DNA of 64,000 nt from Luteolibacter pohnpeiensis (GTDB lineage: Bacteria; Verrucomicrobiota; Verrucomicrobiia; Verrucomicrobiales; Akkermansiaceae). Made by a program: the position numbers and the translations under genes. The notes under the pieces are model-generated. The model searched no databases. It was not told where the DNA came from and saw only the letters and a program-made list of their open reading frames with translations. This document shows positions 9,021 through 18,100 of the stretch, piece by piece; the first letter of the stretch is position 1; each line of letters begins with the position of its first letter. Where the stretch lies: positions 49,399-113,398 of the forward strand of contig NZ_JAENIJ010000011.1 in assembly GCF_016595435.1 (NCBI RefSeq). The letters are read 5' to 3'.

Positions 9021-10472
9021 TTACTTTTCCTCCGCCACTTCCTGAAGGGTTTCGAGAAGTGCTTCGAAGATTTCCGGTTCCAGCGCCCGGTTCGGACTGC
9101 CTTTCAGACAACCGCCGAACCATTTGGCGAGAACCGACCGCCGATCTGCCGGAAAATCCCGGGTAAATCCGGCTTCCTGGCCTTTCAGAACTTCCTCATC
9201 CCGCCGGCCATGCGACCGATTGACGATGCGCTGATAACGGGTCAGCACTCCATCCAGCAAAATCCACGGGAAGTTCGGATTCTTCGGCGGCCCCATCGAA
9301 AGCGCCTTGCCCTCGCCGGTCCCGAGTTTCACGCCACCGCGGAGATCGATTCGCAAATCAGGCAGGCTTCCGCCTTTCAGCCAGGCTGCCGCTCCCCCGC
9401 CGAGCGCGCCAAAAATCGTGCCCGCACCGTGGGATAGTCCGCCTGTCGCCACATCCACTGCCAATCCGGCCGCGCCACCGGCCAGCGCTGCCGCGACCGA
9501 TAACTGACCGCGCCCGAGTCCCCATTTGGTCCAAGTTTCCGCACTTTCCAGATCGATCCCTTGAAACGACTCCGCGCTCGAATCCGCCTTCAGCAAATGA
9601 TGCCGGTGGATCTTCAACAGCTTCTCAAAGCACTTCCGCTCCAGCTTCGCCAAATCCCCGAAATACTCCTGCTGCAGTAGCTCTTCCTTGCGGTGACGGC
9701 GCGAGGGCAAAGTCAGGTCGCGCTCTTCGAGAGTAGCCGTAACTTTCAGAGAAAGAGACTCTTCCAAAAATCCAATGATCACCTCAACCGCTTCTTCGCG
9801 GCGGCGATCCCATTCCTCCTCCACCAAAGCGATCGTCTCCTCCAAGCGTCCGCGATGGCGCTCTTCAATTTCCAAAAGTGCCTTCAGCAATCGCAATCGC
9901 TCCTCATATCGGGCCTGATGGGCATCGAATGTCCGCACCAAATTGAACGCACCACCGAGGCGTTTCCGCCAAGCTTCCTCGTCGGTTCCGGCATTGGCTG
10001 CTCGGCGATTCAGCAAGGCCAGGCGCGGCACGCCGGTCCAGCGCAGGATTTCCATTTCCGCCAGGAAATCATCGCGCAGTGGTTTCGCCGGATCCACCAC
10101 GTAGAGGACACCGGCTCCTTCCAACAGCGGCTCCAACAAGCGCTTTTCATCACCAAATTCCTCTCCGACCTTGGCGACAAATTCCTTGAGGGCTTCCACT
10201 CCAGGCGTGCCTTCGCCGTGCAGACGCTGGATTTCCCGCATGGCCTCCACCGGACGCGAAAAGCCGGGAGTGTCGATGAAACGGATGCAATCCCGATCGG
10301 AAAACACCACCCGGTGGGTCTGGCAATTGGTGGTTTCGCCAGGCGTGGCGCTCACGCGAATCAACTGATTATCATCGATTTCCAAAAGTGTCGCAAGCAC
10401 CGAGGATTTCCCCATGTTCACCCTACCGACCACCGCAAAGGCCGGCACATCCTGCTGCACCCATTCACTCAT
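9021..10472 (-). CDS. Era-like GTPase with C-terminal membrane-associated domain (DUF3482-like)
   Basis: 483 residues from the ATG at 10472; an upstream start at 10571 would add 33 residues without homology character. P-loop GRVNMGKSS at about 16-24, G2 threonine in ATPGETT, and G3 DTPGF at about 67-71 define a TRAFAC-class GTPase. The usual NKxD motif is replaced by LNRR (in PRLALLNRRAA), so base specificity may be altered. A long charged helical stretch follows, then a Gly/Ala-rich hydrophobic segment (SVAAALAGGAAGLAVDVATGG region) that could insert in the membrane. Similar proteins in Proteobacteria carry DUF3482 and are often beside a DUF2868 gene; no such partner is here. Cellular role unknown. 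Confidence 0.8.
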   Translation of the reverse strand: MSEWVQQDVPAFAVVGRVNMGKSSVLATLLEIDDNQLIRVSATPGETTNCQTHRVVFSDRDCIRFIDTPGFSRPVEAMREIQRLHGEGTPGVEALKEFVAKVGEEFGDEKRLLEPLLEGAGVLYVVDPAKPLRDDFLAEMEILRWTGVPRLALLNRRAANAGTDEEAWRKRLGGAFNLVRTFDAHQARYEERLRLLKALLEIEERHRGRLEETIALVEEEWDRRREEAVEVIIGFLEESLSLKVTATLEERDLTLPSRRHRKEELLQQEYFGDLAKLERKCFEKLLKIHRHHLLKADSSAESFQGIDLESAETWTKWGLGRGQLSVAAALAGGAAGLAVDVATGGLSHGAGTIFGALGGGAAAWLKGGSLPDLRIDLRGGVKLGTGEGKALSMGPPKNPNFPWILLDGVLTRYQRIVNRSHGRRDEEVLKGQEAGFTRDFPADRRSVLAKWFGGCLKGSPNRALEPEIFEALLETLQEVAEEK

Positions 10473-10644
10473 CGGCTTGATTTCACCTGATTTCCCCGCG
10501 TTTGCAATGGCTGGTTGGACAATTCTGGAGCATGCCGGTCTATTACCCACGCGCGATCGCTGATTTTTCAACCCTTCACTCCGCGCCGCTACCGAGTGTC
10601 ACCGAGTTTGCCAACTCGACCTTCAGCACTAGGATGTGGCTACC

Positions 10645-11868
10645 ATGCAAAAATTTCTGATTTCCCGGTCCATCTCCCATCCCCGCGCGAGGTGGGCGAA
10701 GCTTGCCTGCCATGTCATGCTCGGCGCTTCGATGCTCGTTGCAGGCACCGTAAATGCGCAACAGCCCGGCACGACCTACCGCCAGTATGAGGGGACGATC
10801 GGGAAAATACCGATTCACGCCACTTTGCGCACCAGCATGGATCTCAATTGGGCAGAGAAACTGGACGGCTCTTATTATTACGATTCCAGCGGTGAGCCAA
10901 TCGGGCTCAGCTGGTCGAGCACCTCCAAGGGGATCACGTCGATGTATGAAAATTTGTCGGACAACTTGAGCCCGACCGGTAAGTGGCAGATCCAACTCAA
11001 AGACCAGGATGTCAGCGGGACCTGGCTGTCTCCGAGTGATGATTTTTCGCCGACAGGAACCAAAACGCTGCAAATCCAACTGCACGAGATACACCCGAAA
11101 GGCGTTGCTGATCTGGAGGTTCTGAATTTCTCCAGCTCATGGGCCCGCTCTCGGGGTCACCAGCAGCTTGGAGTCACAAACATGCTCTCCCTGATCCAGT
11201 TGAAGGGCGAGGGAGAGGCGATTCAGAAGCTCAATCAAAACCTGCGGAATGAGGTTTTTGAGAAACAATTCCCGTTCAATCCAGAGGACGAAAAAAGCAA
11301 TAAAGCCAAGCCAGCTACACCGCAGATCGCCGATCTGGAAAATGCCATGATCACCGTTCCGCCGGAAAAACTCGACTGGGATCTCGCTTACGTTGAGGAA
11401 GTTTCGAACCGGATGGATGTCGTCATGAATGAGTCGGACGTGCTTTGCATCGCGAATTTCTTCTACGCCTACACCGGCGGCGCGCACGGGAACTATTCTT
11501 TCCAACACTCGGCCTTCGACATCCAAACCGGTGAAAAAATCGATTTACACTCCATGGTAAAACCCGGTTACGAGCAAAAATGGACCGACTTGGCCGAGGG
11601 AATCCTCAGAAAACGAGCCGGAGTGGCGGCAAATGCGCCCATGACGGATGTCGGCTTGTTTGACGACGATCTTCACCTGAGCAGCGACTGGTTTGTGGTC
11701 CCGGGAGGGATCGGCATCAGCTACAATCCCTACGAAATCGCCAGTTTCGCGGACGGACAAATCAAGCTCGTCCTGCCATGGAAGGACATTCAATCGGATT
11801 TGGTTCCCGGCACTCCGGTGGACCGGCTGGCCAAGCGTTTTCTCAGCCAGAGCGTGACGAAAGATTGA
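10645..11868 (+). CDS. Exported DUF3298-type (RsiV/PdaC-like) protein
   Basis: 407 residues from the ATG at 10645, which has AGGA ten bases upstream; a GTG at 10636 is the alternative. The N-terminus has a signal peptide (basic region, then LACHVMLGASMLVAGTVNA). The middle shows no recognised fold. The C-terminal half contains FFYAYTGGAHGNYSFQHSAF, then TGEKIDLHSMVKPG and a closing IKLVLPWKDI, which is the DUF3298 pattern found in B. subtilis PdaC and RsiV. In RsiV this domain binds lysozyme; in PdaC it is attached to a peptidoglycan deacetylase. Here there is no deacetylase and no transmembrane helix beyond the signal, so a periplasmic cell-wall-related binding role is the most that can be inferred. 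Confidence 0.7.
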   Translation: MQKFLISRSISHPRARWAKLACHVMLGASMLVAGTVNAQQPGTTYRQYEGTIGKIPIHATLRTSMDLNWAEKLDGSYYYDSSGEPIGLSWSSTSKGITSMYENLSDNLSPTGKWQIQLKDQDVSGTWLSPSDDFSPTGTKTLQIQLHEIHPKGVADLEVLNFSSSWARSRGHQQLGVTNMLSLIQLKGEGEAIQKLNQNLRNEVFEKQFPFNPEDEKSNKAKPATPQIADLENAMITVPPEKLDWDLAYVEEVSNRMDVVMNESDVLCIANFFYAYTGGAHGNYSFQHSAFDIQTGEKIDLHSMVKPGYEQKWTDLAEGILRKRAGVAANAPMTDVGLFDDDLHLSSDWFVVPGGIGISYNPYEIASFADGQIKLVLPWKDIQSDLVPGTPVDRLAKRFLSQSVTKD

Positions 11869-11880
11869 TTTCGTGCGGAC

Positions 11881-12768
11881 TCACCGCCACACCGCCAGGA
11901 AGTGGAACAGCCCGGCAAATGCGATCAATTGGAGGCCCCCGAGGGCGAGGTATCGGTTATAAGCCGGTCCAGGCGGGGTTGTCATCACTCCGAGCACGAT
12001 TCTCAATCCCAGAAGCAGTGCCGGAGCGCCTGCGATCGCCAGGGGAAGCAATCCAAAAGAATACCAAACAAGCCCTAAAAACATGGCCAGGTGGGTTTCC
12101 GCCCAAATGATCGCAATGCCATATTTCCGGCCCAACCGCACCGCCATCGTGCGTTTGCCGGTTTGCATGTCTTCATCCCGGTCCCGCAAATTGTTGATGG
12201 AAATCATCACTGCGGAAAGCAGGCCAATTTGCGCGCCCAGCAGCAGTGCTTCCGGCAGCCAAAGCCCGGTTTGGATGAAGACCGTGCCGCAAACCGCGAC
12301 GAATCCGAAGAACAGCACTACGAAAATTTCTCCCATCCCGCGATACGCCAGCGGAAACGGTCCACCTGTGTACCCGTAGGAAAGAAACAGCGACGGGATG
12401 CCGATCGCAATGATCGGCCAGCCGCGCGCGTGATACAGGACCGCGCCACAAGCCACGGCGATCGCCAGAAATCCCAACGCCCAGCGGATCACCGCAGCCG
12501 GAGTCATCATACCGGATGCGGTCATCCGCTTCGGCCCGAGCCGTTTTTCCGTGTCAGCTCCTTTATGGGAATCGATCGCGTCATTGAAAAAATTCGTCGC
12601 AATCTGGATCGCAATGGAGCCGAGCACTGTGCAAAGCGCCAGAATCAGGTCGAATTTCCCGGTGACTTTCCAGGCAAGCACACACCCCGCCCAGACCGGC
12701 ACAATCGCCGCAGGCAGGGTCTTGGGTCGGGCCGCCAAAAAGCAGGCCTTCATGGATGAGTTAGGCAC
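11881..12768 (-). CDS. menA: 1,4-dihydroxy-2-naphthoate polyprenyltransferase MenA
   Basis: 295 residues, an integral membrane protein of the UbiA superfamily with about eight or nine helices. The first Asp-rich motif is ATNFFNDAIDSHKGAD (about 57-72) and the second is NNLRDRDED (about 190-200), which bind the prenyl diphosphate through Mg. The N-terminal ARPKTLPAAIVPVWAG phrase is typical of MenA rather than UbiA. It prenylates 1,4-dihydroxy-2-naphthoate to demethylmenaquinone in the membrane. It stands alone here, convergent with the DUF3298-type gene (12-base gap); menB and menH are found 11-13 kb away. An in-frame Met at codon 6 is the alternative start. Confidence 0.95.
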   Translation of the reverse strand: MPNSSMKACFLAARPKTLPAAIVPVWAGCVLAWKVTGKFDLILALCTVLGSIAIQIATNFFNDAIDSHKGADTEKRLGPKRMTASGMMTPAAVIRWALGFLAIAVACGAVLYHARGWPIIAIGIPSLFLSYGYTGGPFPLAYRGMGEIFVVLFFGFVAVCGTVFIQTGLWLPEALLLGAQIGLLSAVMISINNLRDRDEDMQTGKRTMAVRLGRKYGIAIIWAETHLAMFLGLVWYSFGLLPLAIAGAPALLLGLRIVLGVMTTPPGPAYNRYLALGGLQLIAFAGLFHFLAVWR

Positions 12769-12826
12769 GGCGGTAGTGAAGACCGGTTTTGCCAGAGAAT
12801 CGACACCAATTCATCACCTCTTCTAG

Positions 12827-12852
12827 CCATCCCCTTTTAAGGGGAGAAAGCC
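12827..12852. promoter_or_regulatory. Conserved upstream element, copy 1 (TCCCC-N6-GGGGAGAAAGC)
   Basis: The stretch reads CAT, CCCC, TTTTAA, GGGG, AGAAAGC. It has a dyad of TCCCC/GGGGA around six bases and an attached AGAAAGC. It ends 64 bases before the start of the LamG protein. A near-identical copy lies upstream of the PEP-CTERM gene at 19216-19239. It may be a regulator binding site or a 5'-UTR hairpin for the same glycan locus. Confidence 0.55.
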
Positions 12853-12915
12853 AAAGATGTTTGCACCGCTTCCTTCGATGCAACTGGAATGGGGATCCAT
12901 CTAAACCTCATTTCC

Positions 12916-15033
12916 ATGAAAAACAAAACCCGTATCTTTATCGCACTTCTTGCGGCATGTGGAAGTGCCGGAGCCGAAGTCACAGTCATCGACGACTTTT
13001 CGGGAGAACTTTCCGGCTATACCGCGACCGTGATCCTGGACGCCAATGGCGGCGCGAGCAATGTGAGCACCTGGCAAACGTATGAAGAGCAACTCGAAGT
13101 GCAAACAACAAGCTTCGATGGCATTGAACAATGGGCCTACATCCGCGACGGTCTCACTCTCCCAGTAGGAAAGGAAGTCCGGGCTCAGATCGATCATTAC
13201 GGAAACTTGGATATGGGGTTGTATGTCGGAGGAAATGCACCCGTCGCCGGAGTCCGCGAAAATTACATTACCGTATATGCCCGAAACACCGGCCAAGTTT
13301 CTTCCCGAGGCTTTGACGGAACCTCAGAATTCGGCGTTGCCGCTACTGGCGCTAATATCGGCTACGACACTCTGTTCATTGCCCGAACCGATACGAACAC
13401 GTATGAAGCCGGCTATTACTCAGGCACCAATCGGATTGTGATCGCGACCCGCACTCCGGCCACCCCGAACTCAGCGAACGCGGTCGGGATTTATGCCGAC
13501 GTCCGGGATGGAACGGAGTATCTGGGGTCCGTTGACAACCTCACCATTGCCGACATTTCTCCTGGCTACGATTCTGATGGCGACGGTCTGATCGATACGT
13601 TTGAGACGACCTATTTTGGCGATCTCAACGAAGCCGCAGATGGTGACCCTGATGGAGACGGCTTCAGTAACCTTGAAGAAATGAACGCCGGTTCCGATCC
13701 GACGATTGCCTCTTCGGTCCCAGCGGATCTCGATGGCAATGGCACCCTAGACGCAAACGAGCACTTCCAACCTTACACGGTCGATGCCAACACGCTCCAC
13801 CTGTGGCATTTTGATGAAACCTTACCGCCAACAACTGACTTAGGGAGCGACCCGGTCCCGCTGCAATCGCTCGAAGGTGATGCCTACCTCTGGGCACCCT
13901 CGCACGCCGGATTCGGCACGGGATTGAATCCAAACCGGTCCGACACCAACGGCACAGGCGGTTATTTGTCAGCGCTGCCCCTCGCAGACGGGGATGCTGA
14001 CAATACCAATATCACCCTAGCCGGAGAAAACGGAGCTTTCACGTTTGAGGCCATCGTCAAACTTGGATTCGATCCCACCACCGCTCCTTACAGCGTGAAT
14101 CCCATGCAAATTCTCTCAGGGGACGGTGAGGAAACGGCGCTCGAACGTGGATTCCAGTTCCGCATTCTTCCCGTTTTCAATAGCGAACATGGCGGCGGTC
14201 CCGTGGCCGAACTCGAATTTCTCGGTCTAAACTACAATGGAACCGGAACGGATGTTTCACGGGTAAAAGCCCCACTTCCCACTGGAGACGATCCAGATGC
14301 GGCAGTGGAAGGGCGCTGGTATCACGTTGCCGTCTCATACAACGGAAATCCCGCCACACCGGACAATCTCACGCTCTACTGGACCTTGCTTGATCCAGAA
14401 AGAACATCGGCCCGCGTTCTTGCCACCGGGCAGCTGGAGCAATCGCTCAACCCGGATCTCACTCCAGACTTTGTCATTGGCAATGAAGGAAAAAGCAATG
14501 GCGGTGCATCCGACGCGTTCCTGGGCGTCATCGACGAAGTTCGCATCAGCAACATCGCCCGCGATGCGGATGATTTCCTCTTTTCGCAAGTAAGTGAACC
14601 GAACGATGCTTATGATGACTTCGTATCCGGCCTCCCTACCGACCAGCGCGGAGAAAACGACGACCCGGATGGTGACGGCTATTCGAATTTGATCGAATTC
14701 GCATTCAACACGGATCCAGAAAACAGTGCCGAAAAACCCGCACCTCTCTCAACAGGTGTAGTGATGACCGGTGCCGCGCTTAACGAAACCTACAGCCTTT
14801 CTCTTGATCCAGCCAAGAGCTACCGCCTCGTCGAAGTCGAAGTTCCCACGGATTTGCAAGGCATGTCATTGAAGCTCGAGGTTTCGCAAGACCTCACCTT
14901 TAGCGATGGTCTCATGGCAACGGAAGTCGGCACGCCAACTGGCGATGGAACGAGTCAAACCCGCCGATTTGTGCTCACTCCAGCGACCGACGATGCATCC
15001 AGGCTCTTCTGGAGACTTTCGGTGAGCCGCTGA
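12916..15033 (+). CDS. Secreted LamG-domain protein with Asp-rich repeats
   Basis: 705 residues from the ATG at 12916, chosen because it starts a clean signal peptide (MKNKTRIFIALLAACGSAGA). An N-terminal beta-domain (about 25-205) is followed by an Asp-rich type-3-like repeat (SDGDGLIDTFETTYFGDL, then DPDGDGFSNLEE). A LamG/concanavalin-like domain covers about 285-560; it begins LHLWHFDETLPPTTDLG and ends with RWYHVAVSYNG, DFVIGNEG and GVIDEVRISNIARDADDFLF. A second DPDGDGYSNLIEFAFNTDP unit and a C-terminal beta-domain ending FWRLSVSR close the protein. No catalytic domain was recognised, so it is probably a binding protein for the same glycan handled by the rhamnosidase next door, whose LamG is clearly related. 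Confidence 0.82.
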   Translation: MKNKTRIFIALLAACGSAGAEVTVIDDFSGELSGYTATVILDANGGASNVSTWQTYEEQLEVQTTSFDGIEQWAYIRDGLTLPVGKEVRAQIDHYGNLDMGLYVGGNAPVAGVRENYITVYARNTGQVSSRGFDGTSEFGVAATGANIGYDTLFIARTDTNTYEAGYYSGTNRIVIATRTPATPNSANAVGIYADVRDGTEYLGSVDNLTIADISPGYDSDGDGLIDTFETTYFGDLNEAADGDPDGDGFSNLEEMNAGSDPTIASSVPADLDGNGTLDANEHFQPYTVDANTLHLWHFDETLPPTTDLGSDPVPLQSLEGDAYLWAPSHAGFGTGLNPNRSDTNGTGGYLSALPLADGDADNTNITLAGENGAFTFEAIVKLGFDPTTAPYSVNPMQILSGDGEETALERGFQFRILPVFNSEHGGGPVAELEFLGLNYNGTGTDVSRVKAPLPTGDDPDAAVEGRWYHVAVSYNGNPATPDNLTLYWTLLDPERTSARVLATGQLEQSLNPDLTPDFVIGNEGKSNGGASDAFLGVIDEVRISNIARDADDFLFSQVSEPNDAYDDFVSGLPTDQRGENDDPDGDGYSNLIEFAFNTDPENSAEKPAPLSTGVVMTGAALNETYSLSLDPAKSYRLVEVEVPTDLQGMSLKLEVSQDLTFSDGLMATEVGTPTGDGTSQTRRFVLTPATDDASRLFWRLSVSR

Positions 15034-15048
15034 GCTTCTGAGGAATCT

Positions 15049-15083
15049 TTCCGGCAGCCAGGCGTTCCGTCGGGCTGCCGGAA
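15049..15083 (+). terminator. Strong hairpin without T-tract between LamG and rhamnosidase genes
   Basis: TTCCGGCAGCC (15049-15059) pairs perfectly over 11 bases with GGCTGCCGGAA (15073-15083), loop 13 bases. It follows the LamG stop by 15 bases. No run of T follows, so it may be an mRNA-stabilising 3' hairpin or a partial terminator that lets some transcripts continue into the rhamnosidase gene. Confidence 0.55.
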
Positions 15084-15196
15084 TCTCCATGCCCTGCTTT
15101 CTCTAACGACTCCCCCTTTCGTAGCAGATCTCTGAATATCATCGCGGCGCCTCGGATCGACCGTCATGAGTTCCACCTTCATCCGATTTTTCATTC

Positions 15197-18100
15197 ATGT
15201 ACGCTTCGCGAAACATCCAACTCACTGCATTCCTTGTTTCGAATTTAGCCGCCGGAGGGGCAACACCAGCCACCCGCCCCTACCCGAACTCGAGTTTTTA
15301 TCACCAGTGGCATTTGGATGAAAGCACAACCCCGTTCGTAGATACAGGCACTGGACCCAGTTTCCCTCTCGTCGCGATCGGATCGATCACACCCGGAGCC
15401 GAAAGTGCTTCAAATTTCGGCACATCGGTCACTTTGTCCGGCGCAGGCGACGGGCTTTTCGGCGGTGTGGAAGAGAATGCAGTGGCCGACATTCTCGGTC
15501 CAAATCACACCACCGCCGGATGGACGATCGAGGCCCTGGTGAATTTCAGCTCGGTGACCGGCGGGCAAAGGGAAATCGTGAGCATGGACAACGAAGGCTC
15601 CAACCGCCCCTTCCAATTCGTTCTCTCCGACAATGGTTCCAATCTCCGCTTTCATTCGATCAGCGGAGACGGCACGCCGCACAATGCACCAATACCAACT
15701 AGCGGCATCCACGCCTTTGTCGCCAACACCTGGTATCACGTAGCCGTCACCTATACCGGTGATGAAACCCAGGCGAACAACCTCCGCATCTACTGGACGC
15801 GGGTCGATGCAGGAGTAACCGAAGCCAATCTTATTGGATCGTTTTCCATGACCGCCGATGTCTCCAGCGGCACCGGCGATTTCGCCATCGGAAATGAGCT
15901 CCGCGATACCGGTGGTTCATCCGAAGGCCTCAGGGGGCAGATTGATGAAGTCACCATTTCCGAGGGGCCGAAAGCTGCCGACGATTTCATCTTCGTCAAC
16001 ATGACCGACGACGATGGGGATAGCCTTCCAGACGAGTGGGAGCAACAGATCATCGATTCCGATGACGACGATGCGATCCGAACCCTTGCGGACGTCCTCC
16101 CTGACGATGATTTCGATGGCGACACACTGACCAATTTGCAGGAATATCAAATCGGCACCAATCCCACGGTTGCCGAAGACCCGGCTGACCTAGACGGTGA
16201 CAGTCTGCCAGACGAATGGGAAACCACTCATTTCGGCTCCATTTTTGCTCAAAATGCTGCCGGAGATCCGGATGGAGATTTGTTCACCAATCTCGAAGAA
16301 TACCAGAACGGGACCGATCCCAAGGTGGATGATGATCCAAAGGACCGGGACGCCGATAGTTTGCCAGATGCATGGGAGGAACAATATTTCGGCAGTCTAG
16401 AGCAAGACGGCAGTGGCGACCCAGATGGGGATGGCTTCAGCAATGCAGCGGAATTTTCCGCCGAAACCCTCCCCAATGACGCGGGCTCAGTTCCCGGCGA
16501 TGCGGATGGCGACGGGCTCTCCGATGATTGGGTCCTGCGGCATTTCGCCAACACAACGGCCCTCCCTGGCGACGATCCGGATAACGATGGTTTTGATAAC
16601 ACCAGTGAACAGGCAGCTGGCACCGACCCGAACGATCCAGAGGACAAACCCGGAAGCCCGGCCGATCCGTTTCGCCCCAATGGTTTGATGGTCGATTTGC
16701 TGGCGATGCCGCACCTGACCACCATCCCAGATCAATTCCCCGAGTTCACATGGATATTCAACCCCCGTCAGCGCGGAGAATCCCAAATCGCCTATCAGAT
16801 TCTCGTTTCATCGACTCCCCTTCTCGCAGGCACTAACCATGGTGATGTCTGGGATAGTGGCAAAATCGATGGAAGTGACTCCGTCAACATCGACTACCTC
16901 GGAACGGCATTGAGCAGAGGTACAACCTACTCCTGGCGGGTCAGGACTTGGGGGACAGATGACGCGCCCAGTGCATGGTCTGCCATCCAAAGTTTCACCA
17001 TTGAATCCACGGCGCCACAATCCAACGCGCGGACCATCTATCAGTCCTCATCCAACGAGCGAAATGGCTACAACTGGGCCGGGCGTTACAAGCCTTCCTT
17101 CGGCAGCGTCGTCGCTCCGATCCGGGTCATCGATAAGGGCGAAGGTCGCTACTTCATCGATTTCGGCCGTGACGGCTTCGGCTATCTCACCCTACGTCTC
17201 AACGGTGCGTTTTCGGGGAAAACCCTGACCACCCGGTTCAGCGAGCAGGCATCGGGCAGCACCGTGGTCGGAGGAGGAGGCACCACCACGAATCCAGATA
17301 ATGCTCGCACCACCACCAGTCTGGCCAATGGAGAAACCCTCTACGAAATCCACAGTCCGAATGTGAGTGGCAGCGGCATCGACGTGAGTTCAATTGCGGG
17401 CGGCAGGGTTGTCCCTTTCCGCTACGTGGAAATTTCCGACTGCCCGGCAGAAATCACCGCTGAAAACATCCGCCAGCACGTGCTTCACGTTCCCTTCGAT
17501 GAAAGCGCCGCGCGCTTCGCTTCGTCCGACGCCACCCTCGACGCTGTTTGGGAAATGTGCCGCTACAGCATGGAAGCCACTAGCTTTGCCGGCGTCTATG
17601 TCGATGGCGACCGCGAGCGGCTGCCCTACGAGGCGGACGCCTACATCAACCAGCTCGGCCACTACTCCGTGGACCGTGAATTCACCACCGCACGTTATTC
17701 CCTCGAATGGCTGCTCGATCACTCAACCTGGCCGACGGAATGGAAGCTCCACTTTCCACTCATGGCCTGGGCCGACTACATGTACACGGGGAATCTGGAT
17801 GCGCTCGAAGCCAACTATGATTCGCTCGTCGCCCACGTAGCGCAATACCAGAGCGATGTCCGGAATGACGGCATACTCTCCCACTCCACGGACAACATCG
17901 TCGATTGGCCAACAGGCGAACGAGACGGCTATGTCCTCACCTCCGAAAACACGGTGGTCAACGCGTTCTACTACAAATCCTGTAGAATCCTCGCCGACAT
18001 CGCGGGGCTGCTTGGAAAAACCACCGACCAGGCGACCTTCACCTCCCGTGCCGATCGTCTTGAATCGTCCTTCAACCAAGCTTTCTGGAACGGTTCGCTC

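Noticed and set aside
9693..10490. 265-codon plus-strand frame opposite the GTPase
   Set aside because: Opposite strand of a clear P-loop GTPase; no recognisable motif.
15091..15120. GCTTTCTCT...CTCCCCC, partly like the reverse complement of the TCCCC-N6-GGGGAGAAAGC element
   Set aside because: Order and spacing of the parts differ, so it is not a third copy.
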